Part shown: one piece after another, positions 1 to 8,438 of the stretch
Numbering within the stretch: position 1 is the stretch's first letter
Layout of the letters: every line of letters starts with the position of its first letter
Assembly (NCBI RefSeq): GCF_029531845.1
Contig: NZ_JAMBPV010000015.1
Coordinates: 1 to 46,048, forward strand
Direction of reading: 5' to 3'
DNA length: 46,048 nucleotides
Source of the DNA: Staphylococcus equorum
Lineage (GTDB): Bacteria > Bacillota > Bacilli > Staphylococcales > Staphylococcaceae
Notes under the pieces: model-generated
The model's input: the letters and a program-made list of their open reading frames with translations, nothing else
The model's database searches: none
Told to the model about the DNA's origin: nothing
Translations under genes and position numbers: made by a program

Positions 1-42
1 GAAAGTCTGACGAACATCAAATTTTTTAATTTTAATGAATTT

Positions 43-1365
43 TTATAAAAACTCATTAAATGTTTCTATAATTAGATATATATTCAATATACTTAATATG
101 ATTGTTAAAATCCAAGCAATAATATTAATCCATGTTTTATTTGTAAATTCTTTTCCCATTATCTTAGGGTTATTGGTTGCTAACGTTAAAGGAATAATAC
201 TAAAGGGTAATGCAATACTTAAAAACACTTGTGTGAAAATTAATAGATCTTCAATTTTAGAAGTACTTGAACCATATAACCATAAACATATGAATACAGG
301 AATCACAGCGATTAATCTAGTAACTAATCTTCTTGCCCATTGAGGAATTCTTATATTTAAAAACCCTTCCATAACAATTTGTCCTGATAAAGTGCCCGTA
401 ATGGTTGAATTTTGCCCTGAAGCTAGCAAAGCTATAGCAAATAATGTACTCATAACAGCACCACCTATAGCTCCTGCAAAATCCGATTCTCGTAAAGCAT
501 TATATAAATCATAAAATCGTCCTAAGTCTTCACCATTACCAAAGAATAGAGCGGCACCTAATATTAAAATCAAACAATTAATAATAAACGCAATTGAAAG
601 TTGTATATGTGAATCAATAATAGCGTATTTAATAGCCTCTTTTTTCTTAGCTTTACTTTCACGTATGTAGTTACGTGATTGAACAATTGAAGAATGCAAA
701 TACAAATTATGAGGCATGATTGTCGCACCAATGATACCTAAAGCTATGTATAACACACCATTGTTAGTAGCTATTTCTGTACTTGGAATAAAGCCACCTA
801 AAACAGCACTCCATTCTGGAGAAGCAAAGTAAACTTCAAATACAAAGATAAAAAGAACTGTAAAAATTAATACACCTACGATAGCTTCAATCTTTCTAAA
901 GCCAAATTTAATAATTACTAGTAAAAGTAAAACATCTAATACAGTAATAGTTACTCCCACTACTAAAGGTATATCAAAAAGTAGATTTAATGCTATCGCA
1001 CTACCAATGACCTCTGCAATATCTGTAGCCATAATTGCTAACTCTGTAACAATCCAAGCTGCTATCGACAACGGCTTATTACTTATGTGTTTAGTTACTT
1101 GAGCTAAGTCCATACCACTCGCAATACCTAAACGAGCGCACATACTTTGAAGTAACATGGCTGATAAGCTCGATAATAATATTATAAATAATAATGTATA
1201 TCCAAATTGTGCTCCTCCTGCCATTGAAGTAATCCAATTACCTGGATCCATATAGCCTACGGCAACAAGAAGGCCAGGGCCTAGATACATTATTAGTTTC
1301 TTGATACCATTTGCTTCGCTATCAAAAGAAACTTTTCCATTTATTTCTTCTAAACTTTTCTTCAC
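43..1365 (-). CDS. mntH: Nramp-family Mn2+/H+ symporter MntH
   Basis: This is a proton-coupled manganese importer of the cytoplasmic membrane, about 440 residues with some eleven hydrophobic segments, the normal length for bacterial MntH. The metal-binding DPGN motif is at about residues 40-43 and the second family motif, MPHN followed by LYLHS, at about 217-225. The reading frame stays open upstream to a TTG near 1401, but I place the start at GTG 1365 because a GAGGAG ribosome binding site (plus strand 1375-1380) stands seven bases before it. Alignment from memory to chromosomal staphylococcal MntH begins at the same point. The gene stands alone and carries its own MntR/SirR-type operator. 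A plasmid copy probably supplements a chromosomal one. Family assignment is very secure. Confidence 0.95.
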   Translation of the reverse strand: MKKSLEEINGKVSFDSEANGIKKLIMYLGPGLLVAVGYMDPGNWITSMAGGAQFGYTLLFIILLSSLSAMLLQSMCARLGIASGMDLAQVTKHISNKPLSIAAWIVTELAIMATDIAEVIGSAIALNLLFDIPLVVGVTITVLDVLLLLVIIKFGFRKIEAIVGVLIFTVLFIFVFEVYFASPEWSAVLGGFIPSTEIATNNGVLYIALGIIGATIMPHNLYLHSSIVQSRNYIRESKAKKKEAIKYAIIDSHIQLSIAFIINCLILILGAALFFGNGEDLGRFYDLYNALRESDFAGAIGGAVMSTLFAIALLASGQNSTITGTLSGQIVMEGFLNIRIPQWARRLVTRLIAVIPVFICLWLYGSSTSKIEDLLIFTQVFLSIALPFSIIPLTLATNNPKIMGKEFTNKTWINIIAWILTIILSILNIYLIIETFNEFL

Positions 1366-1406
1366 TTTAAAAATCTCCTCATTGAACATTAAATTTATCA
1401 ATGAAT

Positions 1407-1434
1407 ATTATAGTATAAATTAGGTCAACCTAAA
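1407..1434 (-). promoter_or_regulatory. mntH promoter with MntR/SirR-type operator
   Basis: TTAGGTCAACCTAA at 1420-1433 is a perfect 6-bp inverted repeat with a 2-bp centre, very close to the TTAGGTTAACCTAA boxes bound by staphylococcal SirR/MntR (DtxR family). A TATAAT -10 on the minus strand lies at 1412-1407 and a weak -35 (TTTAGG) falls inside the palindrome at 1434-1429. A bound repressor would block the polymerase, giving repression by manganese. The regulator itself is not in this window and is presumably chromosomal. Confidence 0.75.
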
Positions 1435-1487
1435 AATTATTTTTCTTATACTTAAACTTTTAGTTGTTTAATTTCTGATGATTTTAA

Positions 1488-1641
1488 TTAATCTTTGCCT
1501 ATTATTTTTAAACGACCTTTTATATTAGACTTCTTATTACCTTTCAGAAAATAAGTTGCTATTGAACCCGTTATCATTCCAACTAAACCAATACCAAAAA
1601 ACATCAGATAAACACTTGCTTGATATCGCGGTCTAAGGTTT
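1488..1641 (-). pseudogene. C-terminal fragment, possible ion-channel protein
   Basis: On the minus strand a reading frame without a start runs about 50 codons to TAA at 1488-1490. It contains a hydrophobic stretch (LMFFGIGLVGMITGSIATYF) followed by a basic tail. This resembles the last transmembrane helix of bacterial two-helix potassium-channel-type proteins, but the pore signature is missing because the rest of the gene is gone. It is cut by the ribosome binding site region of the next gene at 1661. I read it as a relic left by insertion of the neighbouring module. The family guess is tentative. Confidence 0.35.
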
Positions 1642-1675
1642 ATGATTGAAATATATTCAAAGGAGGTTATATAAT

Positions 1676-2434
1676 ATGGGTAAATTTAATAGTTTAGAAG
1701 ACAAAGTTATAGTTATTGCTGGTGGTGCTAAGAACCTTGGCGGCTTATTAAGTACTACTTACGCTAAAGATGGGGCTAAATTAGTAATCCATTATCATGA
1801 TGAAAAGTCTTTAGATGATGCTAAAGCTACACTTTCAAAAGTTGAAGAGTTAGGTGGAGAAGGTACATTATTTTCTGGTGATTTAACTAAGGTTAGTAAT
1901 GTCCAAGCTTTATTTCAACATGCTGAAGAGACGTTTGGAAAAGTTGATATTGCAATAAATACAGTAGGAAAAGTACTTAAAAAACCTATTTCAGAAACGA
2001 CTGAAGAAGAGTTTGATAGTATGGCAGACATCAATGCAAAGTCAGCTTATTTCTTTATTAAATATGCTGAAAAGGCTATGAATGATAATGGCAAAATCAT
2101 CACTCTAGCCACTGCATTGCTTGCTGCTTATACAGGATTTTATTCAACTTACGCTGGAGGAAAAGCTCCCGTCGAGCATTATACACGCGCAGCATCATCA
2201 GAGTTTATGGATAGAGGGATTTCAGTTAATGCAGTGGCTCCTGGACCAATGGATACACCTTTCTTCTATCCTCAAGAAAGCGAAGATGCTGTGGCATTCC
2301 ATAAATCCCAAGCACTTCATAATCAACTTACAAATATAGAAGACATCGCGCCGATTATTACTTTCTTAACTTTAGATGGTTGGTGGATAAATGGACAAAC
2401 ATTATTTGCAAATGGCGGTTATACGACACGCTAG
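1676..2434 (+). CDS. Short-chain dehydrogenase/reductase, atypical active site
   Basis: A 252-residue SDR with a Rossmann cofactor site (GGAKNLGG, residues 16-23) and the catalytic YxxxK pair Tyr159/Lys163. Two family positions deviate: the usual NNAG is INTVG (94-98), and the catalytic serine appears to be Thr146. The C-terminal part keeps the PGPMDTPFF segment and a NGGYTTR end. The start is the ATG at 1676, which has AGGAGG at 1661-1666; an upstream in-frame ATG lacks one. It heads a plus-strand group with a 106-residue protein 32 bp downstream, ended by a strong terminator. The MerR regulator that follows may control the group. The substrate cannot be told. Confidence 0.88.
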   Translation: MGKFNSLEDKVIVIAGGAKNLGGLLSTTYAKDGAKLVIHYHDEKSLDDAKATLSKVEELGGEGTLFSGDLTKVSNVQALFQHAEETFGKVDIAINTVGKVLKKPISETTEEEFDSMADINAKSAYFFIKYAEKAMNDNGKIITLATALLAAYTGFYSTYAGGKAPVEHYTRAASSEFMDRGISVNAVAPGPMDTPFFYPQESEDAVAFHKSQALHNQLTNIEDIAPIITFLTLDGWWINGQTLFANGGYTTR

Positions 2435-2466
2435 TTAACTTTAAATGATAAGGAGGTCATTTTGAT

Positions 2467-2787
2467 ATGTATTACTTTTTAGCAATATTTAAAGAAAATG
2501 AAACAGATATTAAGATTATTACGGAAGAAAAAGTCATAGATGATAAGAACGTATCTTTGCCAAGTAATAATTACGTTAAATCTTTAGCTGAAGAAATAAT
2601 TGAGCTATCTCATCAAAATAATTTATTCCATAATGACATTAAACGAATTGGTTTAAAAATAGATGATCCTGAACTTATTGGTTATAACACTGTGGAGTCA
2701 TTAAAGAGTGATATGGTATCAACATTTGGGTTTGAAGCTATTATCCATAATGACTATGAAGATTTACTAGTTCAACTTATTAAATAG
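2467..2787 (+). CDS. Hypothetical 106-residue protein
   Basis: A soluble, acidic 106-residue protein that I do not recognise. It has no transmembrane segment, signal peptide, cysteine or nucleotide-binding motif. The predicted pattern is a short N-terminal strand (YYFLAIF), a helix with LAEEIIELSHQ in the middle, and a C-terminal helix ending in LLVQLIK. It has a good AAGGAGG site and is only 32 bp from the upstream SDR, so the two are probably cotranscribed and end together at the hairpin right after its stop. It may be an accessory or small-ligand-binding partner of the SDR, but that is inference from position alone. Confidence 0.75.
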   Translation: MYYFLAIFKENETDIKIITEEKVIDDKNVSLPSNNYVKSLAEEIIELSHQNNLFHNDIKRIGLKIDDPELIGYNTVESLKSDMVSTFGFEAIIHNDYEDLLVQLIK

Positions 2788-2790
2788 ACC

Positions 2791-2820
2791 AAAAAGGTGA
2801 CTTTATAAAGTCACCTTTTT
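2791..2820 (+). terminator. Rho-independent terminator
   Basis: A perfect inverted repeat with half-site AAAAAGGTGACTTTA begins three bases after the 106-residue gene's stop region and ends in a T tract. It separates that transcription unit from the MerR gene, whose AGGAGG site follows directly at 2821-2826. Confidence 0.85.
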
Positions 2821-2833
2821 TAGGAGGTAAATT

Positions 2834-3181
2834 ATGCAAGTAAAGCAAGTAGCCGATAATTTAGGCATCAGTGAACATACTATTCGATACTATGACAAAG
2901 CAGGGCTTTTTCCATTTGTTACCAGAAATAAGAATGGCTATAGAGATTTTTCAGTAGAAGACCTATATTGGATTGAATTTATAAAATGTATGCGTCAGAC
3001 ACATATGCCTGTATCAAAGTTAAAAGAAATTGCTGAATTGTATCATCAAGGAAGTTCTACCAAAATGAAACGAAAAGACATATTTTTAGAACATCAAAAA
3101 AATTTAATAGAACAAAAAAGACTTATAGATGAAGGTCTTAAAGTATTAGAAGAAAAATTCAAATTATTGGAAAACGAATAA
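2834..3181 (+). CDS. MerR-family transcriptional regulator
   Basis: A 115-residue one-component regulator. Residues 1-20 form the MerR helix-turn-helix (VKQVADNLGISEHTIRYYDK) and about 21-70 the winged segment with the typical KNGYRDFS and IKCMRQTHMPVSKLKEI. Residues 85-115 form a charged coiled coil for dimerisation. There is no C-terminal ligand domain and no cluster of metal-binding cysteines, so it fits the small YhdM/AdhR-like branch that often responds to aldehydes and other electrophiles. The gene follows a strong Shine-Dalgarno sequence and precedes a DJ-1/PfpI protein by 17 bp, which supports an electrophile or redox role. The effector itself is inferred, not seen. Confidence 0.88.
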   Translation: MQVKQVADNLGISEHTIRYYDKAGLFPFVTRNKNGYRDFSVEDLYWIEFIKCMRQTHMPVSKLKEIAELYHQGSSTKMKRKDIFLEHQKNLIEQKRLIDEGLKVLEEKFKLLENE

Positions 3182-3198
3182 GAGAATCGAGGTATACT

Positions 3199-4167
3199 AT
3201 GAAAAAACAAGCTTTAATAATTATATCATCAGCAAATGAACTACCATTAAATAATCCCACTAAACAAAAAATAGACACAGGATTCTTTTTAGTTGAAATG
3301 GGAAAAATATTGGACACTTTTAAAGACGATTATGAATTTATTTTCGCTACGCCAAATGGCGAAAAACCGACATTAGATATTAATGGGGAATCTTTAAGTA
3401 TGCAAGCTGGAGAAAAGCTAGGCATTGCGTCTGTGAAAGAAAAATTTTATAAAGATCCCACTAATTATCGTCAAAAGAATACCAAACTTGTCGACCGCAG
3501 AGAAAAGGAATTAAACACTTTATACGATTTACTTGGAAAACTGCCTGTATCGCAAAATTTGAGTAACACAGATGAAGAGACGAAAGAATTTAGAAAACAG
3601 ATTGTTAGAAAAATGGATGACTTAGAAGAAAAGAAATTTTATTCTTTAAAAGAATTATTGGAAAACAATGCTGATAATAACAATGATTTTAGTTTTGAAA
3701 ATTTATCATTCGTGCACCTACCTGGAGGGCATGCGCCTATGGTAGATTTCTTAGATAACCCAGAATTAGGCGAAGTGTTAAATCAATTGTCAGAACAAAA
3801 AGTCATCACTTCTTTAATATGTCATGCGCCCATTGCTTTAACGTCTGCTAGACTCAGAATTGATGATAAAGGTAAACCGTATAATTATGACAAATCATTA
3901 TACGAAGGCGCCCATATAACTACAGTACCTAAAATAGGTGAGTTGTTCATGTTAATATCTGGGTACCCTAAAATAAAAAATAAAAAGACGCGGTTACACT
4001 ATTACGTAGATAAAAAGTTAATTTCCTATAATTTCAATGTTAAAACAACAAAAAACTTTACAAAATCGCTTGTTGTATATGATAAAACCAGAAAATTATT
4101 AACTGGTAATGGACCACAAGCTATAGATGATCAAACAGATAAACTGAAGGAAATTTTACCTAAATAA
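3199..4167 (+). CDS. DJ-1/PfpI (Hsp31-like) family protein
   Basis: A 322-residue class I amidotransferase-fold protein. The nucleophile elbow is Cys208-His209 in SLICHAPIALTSAR. The acidic partner is likely Glu33 in GFFLVEMGKIL, and the family GGHAP loop is at 176-180. This layout matches Hsp31/HchA-type proteins, which are reported to act as glyoxalase III, deglycase or holding chaperones on aldehyde damage. Residues 80-170 form a charged, lysine- and glutamate-rich insertion longer than in compact PfpI members. It sits 17 bp after the MerR gene and 28 bp before ltrA, so the three probably form an operon for carbonyl or electrophile stress. The activity is inferred from family membership. 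Confidence 0.85.
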   Translation: MKKQALIIISSANELPLNNPTKQKIDTGFFLVEMGKILDTFKDDYEFIFATPNGEKPTLDINGESLSMQAGEKLGIASVKEKFYKDPTNYRQKNTKLVDRREKELNTLYDLLGKLPVSQNLSNTDEETKEFRKQIVRKMDDLEEKKFYSLKELLENNADNNNDFSFENLSFVHLPGGHAPMVDFLDNPELGEVLNQLSEQKVITSLICHAPIALTSARLRIDDKGKPYNYDKSLYEGAHITTVPKIGELFMLISGYPKIKNKKTRLHYYVDKKLISYNFNVKTTKNFTKSLVVYDKTRKLLTGNGPQAIDDQTDKLKEILPK

Positions 4168-4195
4168 TTAAAAGACCAGGTTTAGGAGTGGAAAA

Positions 4196-5131
4196 ATGAA
4201 GAAAAGAGAAGTCAGCATGACAGAATTATTTTTCGATTTAATATTTGTTTATATTTTATCTACTATTAATCAGACTGCAGAAGGCATTTCACATAATTTA
4301 ATGTCTTTAGAAGAACTAGGAAAAAGCTTCATGCTTTTTCTCGTCTTTTTCTCTATATGGGTTTACCGTACACTTTTAGTTAATAGGTTCTTCAATCAAA
4401 AATGGTATCAATACATCTTTGTGTTTATAGATATGTATTTAATCGTTATATTGTCTAAAGCTATAAATAGCGATTTTCAACAAACATTTCTTCCATTTGT
4501 TTTAATGTCAGCCTTGGTATATCTAAGTATTTTTATACAATACTTCATTAATTATAAATTTACCAATGCGAAAGTAGATATGAAATTGGTTAAAGTTTAT
4601 ATGATTGGTTTATTATTAACAATTATTCTTTCTATAATATCTATAATGTTGCCATCACCGATTAATTTTAGGGTGTATTTTATAGGAATTTTTATCGTAG
4701 CAGTCTTTCCGCTACTCTTTTATAAAACTTCATATCGTAACCCTATATTCTTTAACCATTTGACTGAACGATTAAGCTTATTAGTGATTTTATTATTTGG
4801 TGAAGGCCTAGTTTTATTAATACAAAATATTGAATTAACCCGTTTAAATATTTTATATGCATTATGTTTCGCCTTTATTACGTGTTTATTTGTTATATAT
4901 GTTCATCACTATAAATCAACAGATAAAAACACAACAAACAAAACAGGATTCACAACAATTTATGTACACTTATTATTAATATTTTCATTAGATATGATGT
5001 TTTTAATTATGAATAAACTGTTATCTCATGAACATCTGAATATATCTGAAATATATGGATTCATACTATTCTTAGTTTTATTTATAGTCAGTATATTAAC
5101 AAATATAGGCTTACATAAGGAGAAATCATAA
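4196..5131 (+). CDS. LtrA-family integral membrane protein
   Basis: A 311-residue, very hydrophobic protein with about nine or ten membrane segments. It opens with the family signature TELFFDLIFVYILS near residues 9-22 and has LTERLSLLVILLFGEG in the middle, both typical of 'low temperature requirement protein A' proteins. Its length is somewhat shorter than many LtrA members of 350-400 residues. The biochemical role of the family is not established. It has TAGGAGTGG as ribosome binding site and follows the DJ-1/PfpI gene closely, so it is probably the last gene of the MerR operon. The hairpin at 5216-5247 ends the unit. Confidence 0.85.
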   Translation: MKKREVSMTELFFDLIFVYILSTINQTAEGISHNLMSLEELGKSFMLFLVFFSIWVYRTLLVNRFFNQKWYQYIFVFIDMYLIVILSKAINSDFQQTFLPFVLMSALVYLSIFIQYFINYKFTNAKVDMKLVKVYMIGLLLTIILSIISIMLPSPINFRVYFIGIFIVAVFPLLFYKTSYRNPIFFNHLTERLSLLVILLFGEGLVLLIQNIELTRLNILYALCFAFITCLFVIYVHHYKSTDKNTTNKTGFTTIYVHLLLIFSLDMMFLIMNKLLSHEHLNISEIYGFILFLVLFIVSILTNIGLHKEKS

Positions 5132-5215
5132 ATTGCTCTTTACACTTTTCTTTTTATAGTTCTTTAACTTTATAGAAAAAAATTACGCGTGAGATATTAT
5201 ATTAAAATAAACTGC

Positions 5216-5247
5216 AAAAATCCTTCAGTTATAGCTGAAGGATTTTT
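5216..5247 (+). terminator. Rho-independent terminator after ltrA-like gene
   Basis: A 13-bp perfect stem (AAAAATCCTTCAG and its complement) with a TTATAG loop is followed by T residues. It lies 85 bp after the LtrA stop and can work in both directions because both arms end in A/T runs. Confidence 0.8.
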
Positions 5248-5284
5248 ACAATTTATTAGAGAAACTTTATGCAATAGAAAATGA

Positions 5285-5731
5285 TATCCTCAATTTTACA
5301 TTGAGAGATTTTGTATCACAAACAATCTTTTAAAAGAATATTTGTATCTTACTCCCTATTCAGAAGTTAAAGAAGTACTAAATCAATTAAAAAATAAAAA
5401 ACTTGCTGTGTTTTCAAACGGTTCACATGATATGCTAGACCCTCTAATTGAGAAATCTGAATTATCAGGTGAATTTGATCAAATAATTAGTGCTGACGAA
5501 GTAAAACATTTTAAACCAACTATCGAGTCATATCATTATGTATCACAAATTTTAGAAGTCATACCAGAAGAAGTGTTATTTATGTCTTCAAATGGATGGG
5601 ATATATCCGGTGCAAAAAATTATGGTTTTCAAACCGCTTGGATAAATCGTCAAAATCTTCCGATTGAAGAATTGAATTTAGAACCCAACATCATTTATCA
5701 AGATTTAAGTGGTATATTAGAATGGAAATAA
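5285..5731 (+). pseudogene. Truncated type II haloacid dehalogenase-like HAD protein
   Basis: The frame encodes the C-terminal two thirds of a haloacid-dehalogenase-type hydrolase: LTPYSEVKEVL, motif II in VFSNGSHD, the motif III lysine in VKHFKP, and the MSSNGWDISGAKNYGF motif. The N-terminal nucleophile motif DxYGT is absent. The frame is open only from 5285, after TGA at 5282-5284, and no start with a ribosome binding site is present. A TTG at 5342 would give 129 residues but without the catalytic aspartate. It is therefore a 5'-truncated relic and would be inactive even if translated. A strong bidirectional terminator follows at 5737-5780. Confidence 0.8.
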
Positions 5732-5736
5732 AATAT

Positions 5737-5780
5737 AAAAGAGGGGGCTTAAGAAAATCATTTCTTAAGTCCCCTCTTTT
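5737..5780. terminator. Bidirectional terminator
   Basis: A long inverted repeat (AAAAGAGGGGGCTTAAGAAA and its near-complement) is flanked by A and T tracts. It lies between the converging HAD remnant and the MarR gene and would stop transcription from either side. Confidence 0.85.
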
Positions 5781-5792
5781 ATACTATGAAAA

Positions 5793-6212
5793 TTAAAAAT
5801 CACTTTTATTTATTTTTAGTAATACCTTTTTAAAACTTTCAATTTCCTCATTAGTTAGATTTGAAAAGTAGTCATTATTGAGTTGATTGGCTATTTTTTC
5901 TAATGTCGGCCATAAGTCTTTTGCTTTATCTGTACTACTAATTAACACAGTTCTTCTGTTTTCATTATCAGTTCTACGTGTTATCAGCCCTTTTTTTGAC
6001 ATCTTATCTAGTATTCCAGATATTGTTGACGGTTCTAAATTTAAAGTATTACCAATCGCTTTAGGTGTATTTAATTTACTATTAATTAAACAATTCAAAA
6101 CACCATATTCTGCCGGAGTAGTATTGTAAGGATTTAATAAACTTTTAAAATGTTTAAACACTTTATTCTGTGAAGTACTTAGTAAATAATTTATACAATT
6201 ATCTAATTCCAT
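5793..6212 (-). CDS. MarR-family transcriptional regulator
   Basis: A 139-residue winged-helix regulator. Residues about 30-95 carry the MarR DNA-binding domain (AEYGVLNCL, then TPKAIGNTLNLEPSTISGILDKMSKKGL and the wing TRRTDNENRRTVLISST). The terminal helices form the dimer. There is one cysteine at about residue 5 and one at 41, so thiol-based sensing is possible but unproven. The gene is divergent from the YhdH/YhfP oxidoreductase with 123 bp between the starts, the usual layout for a MarR repressor of an electrophile-reducing enzyme. The intergenic DNA holds AT-rich imperfect palindromes, but I could not settle on one operator. Confidence 0.88.
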   Translation of the reverse strand: MELDNCINYLLSTSQNKVFKHFKSLLNPYNTTPAEYGVLNCLINSKLNTPKAIGNTLNLEPSTISGILDKMSKKGLITRRTDNENRRTVLISSTDKAKDLWPTLEKIANQLNNDYFSNLTNEEIESFKKVLLKINKSDF

Positions 6213-6335
6213 AATTAAAACCTCACTTAAATTAATAATATTGATTAGTTTATTATATCATGATACATTCTAGCAAGAAATAGTTTTGTTACAAAAATAT
6301 ATTATACCAAAATTATTATGAAAGAAGGCTAATAA

Positions 6336-7307
6336 ATGTTCAATGCGCTAGTAGTGAAAAACAGTAAATCAAACGTTAGTTATAAAGTAGAAACCGTTGA
6401 TGAATCTCATTTATCGGAGGGGGATGTATTAGTAAAAGTGGAGTACTCTTCTATAAATTATAAGGATATGCTCGGTTTGCAATATAAAGGCGGCGTAATT
6501 AGAGATTATCCTATGATTCCTGGTATAGATTTTTCTGGTATTGTTGAATCAAGTTCGAATGAAAAGTTTAAAGAAGGCGATAATGTTTTAGTTACGGGTT
6601 ACGACGTTGGTATGACACATACGGGCGGATTCTCAGAGTATGCCCGGGTGCCAGGAGAATGGATTATTCCACTACCCCAAGAGATGTCTATTAAAGAATC
6701 TATGGTATACGGTACAGCCGGTTTTACCGCAGCATTATCCATTTTTGAATTAGAAAAACAAGGAATGAATATAGAAGCACAACCTGAAATTTTAGTGTCT
6801 GGTGCTACAGGTGGTGTGGGCAGTGTTGCTATACAAATTTTACGTAAAATTGGATATGAAAATATTACTGCTATCGTAAGAAAAGAGAAACAAATAGAAA
6901 TAGCAAATGATTTAGGCGCAAAACAAGCGATAATAATTGAAGATGATAACAAACCACTTAAAAAAGGCACTTTTGATTATTTCTTAGATACAGTAGGTGG
7001 TAATGTAACATTATACGGTTTAAAACGTCTAAATTATCAAGGTGTTACTACCGTATGTGGAAATGTAGCAGGAAATTCACTTAACGCTAATATTTTACCG
7101 TTTATTCTTAGGGGTGTTAAATTAATTGGTATTGATTCTGTATATGTTGAACATAATATACGTGAAGATATATGGAGTAAGTTAGCGAACGAATGGAATA
7201 TAGGAAATTCACTTCTATATAATGAAATTGGATTTGAAGAATTTTATAAAACGATAGATCAGCTTTTAAAAGGACAACATTTAGGTAGGACTATTTTAAA
7301 AGTGTAA
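6336..7307 (+). CDS. YhdH/YhfP-family NADPH-dependent oxidoreductase
   Basis: A 323-residue medium-chain dehydrogenase/reductase without the zinc site. Features in order are NYKDMLGL (41-48), GIDFSGIV (63-70), TGGFSEYARVP near 96-106, and the nucleotide-binding GATGGVGS at 156-163. The protein ends in LGRTILKV. YhdH/YhfP proteins are quinone-oxidoreductase-like; the best-studied member, AcuI, reduces acrylyl-CoA, and others reduce double bonds of alpha,beta-unsaturated carbonyls. The start ATG follows AAAGAAGG. Position beside a divergent MarR regulator suggests induction by reactive carbonyls or quinones. A 16-bp-stem terminator follows. Confidence 0.92.
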   Translation: MFNALVVKNSKSNVSYKVETVDESHLSEGDVLVKVEYSSINYKDMLGLQYKGGVIRDYPMIPGIDFSGIVESSSNEKFKEGDNVLVTGYDVGMTHTGGFSEYARVPGEWIIPLPQEMSIKESMVYGTAGFTAALSIFELEKQGMNIEAQPEILVSGATGGVGSVAIQILRKIGYENITAIVRKEKQIEIANDLGAKQAIIIEDDNKPLKKGTFDYFLDTVGGNVTLYGLKRLNYQGVTTVCGNVAGNSLNANILPFILRGVKLIGIDSVYVEHNIREDIWSKLANEWNIGNSLLYNEIGFEEFYKTIDQLLKGQHLGRTILKV

Positions 7308-7328
7308 TTTTTTGAAATAGTTCACAAT

Positions 7329-7369
7329 AGGAAGGGCTCTACAAAACATCTAATTGTAGAGCCCTTCCT
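7329..7369. terminator. Terminator after yhdH-like gene
   Basis: A perfect 16-bp stem (AGGAAGGGCTCTACAA and its complement) with a 9-nt loop, followed by T-rich sequence, lies 21 bp after the oxidoreductase stop codon. Confidence 0.85.
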
Positions 7370-7491
7370 TACTTTTTATTTAGTTAAAATAGCCTATTTT
7401 ATATAATATTCAAAATGATAATATATATTTACTCTTAAAAACATACTAGATTATTTACTAGTTCTGCTATTTCATATTAAATATTTTCTAA

Positions 7492-8229
7492 TTATAGAAT
7501 TTGATTACTTGGACGAATAATAAATTCGTTAACAGACGCATTTTCAGGTTCATTAATTGCATAGCTAATTGCTCTTGCAATAGCATCTGGTTTAATTGCA
7601 TCTTCATATAATTCGTCTACGCCTTTTTTAATCTCTTTATCACTAATATGATCTGTTAATTCAGTATCAATAGCTCCCGGAGAAAGTATAGTAGTTCTAA
7701 TCTTTGAACCTACTGTTGCTTCTTCTTGTCTTAACCCTTCTGTTATAGCTCTTACCGCATATTTTGTTCCACTATAGACAGCGCTTCCTGGGAATACTGC
7801 ATGACCTGCTACAGAAGCCAAGTTAATAATATGTCCTGAATTTTGTTTTCTCATATAAGGTAAGGCAGCACCGATTCCATATAATACACCTTTTATGTTA
7901 ACATCTATCATTTGATTCCATTCATCTTGTTTGTTTTTATCTAAGAAAGATTGAGGCATAAGACCAGCATTGTTAATTAAAACATCTACACGTCCAAAAT
8001 CATTATATGCTGTTTCAATTAATGTATTAACATCCTCTGCATTAGTGACATCTGTTTTTTGTATACTCACATTATCACCAATTTTTTGTTGGATTTCTTC
8101 TAACTTATCGATACGTCTTGCACCTAAAACAAGTTTAGCTCCATTTTCAGCGAGTAGACTTGCTGTTTCTTCACCGATACCACTAGATGCTCCAGTTATA
8201 ACTACTACTTTACCTTTTACATTATTCAT
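7492..8229 (-). CDS. Classical SDR-family oxidoreductase
   Basis: A 245-residue short-chain dehydrogenase with every classical motif: cofactor site TGASSGIG at 12-19, NNAG at 86-89, and catalytic Ser139, Tyr152 and Lys156 (YSGTK). The basic residues ARR just after the second strand favour NADP(H). It is close to the common Firmicute 'SDR family oxidoreductase' proteins of the YdfG/serine-dehydrogenase-like group. The start has AAGGAGG seven bases upstream (plus strand, just right of 8229). It stands alone between the yhdH terminator and the ribokinase gene, with about 200 bp of AT-rich DNA on its upstream side. The substrate is unknown. Confidence 0.9.
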   Translation of the reverse strand: MNNVKGKVVVITGASSGIGEETASLLAENGAKLVLGARRIDKLEEIQQKIGDNVSIQKTDVTNAEDVNTLIETAYNDFGRVDVLINNAGLMPQSFLDKNKQDEWNQMIDVNIKGVLYGIGAALPYMRKQNSGHIINLASVAGHAVFPGSAVYSGTKYAVRAITEGLRQEEATVGSKIRTTILSPGAIDTELTDHISDKEIKKGVDELYEDAIKPDAIARAISYAINEPENASVNEFIIRPSNQIL

Positions 8230-8438
8230 TATATTACCTCCTTATGTTACGAAGAACTAGTATAGTCTTAATTATATTCATTAGTAAAACGAACTGTTTT
8301 AAATTTGTAATAAATATAATCTCATTGCATTAACATAAGAATTCGTTATAAAAAGACATCTTAAAAGAGCATCATTCTTAAAATCAAATACTGTCTATAT
8401 AAGGAAGATTTATGAAATGAAAAGAGTATTTGCTATAT

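Noticed and set aside
8230..8438. Possible small gene between the SDR and ribokinase genes
   Set aside because: All frames are short and lack ribosome binding sites; AT-rich filler with no hairpin of note.
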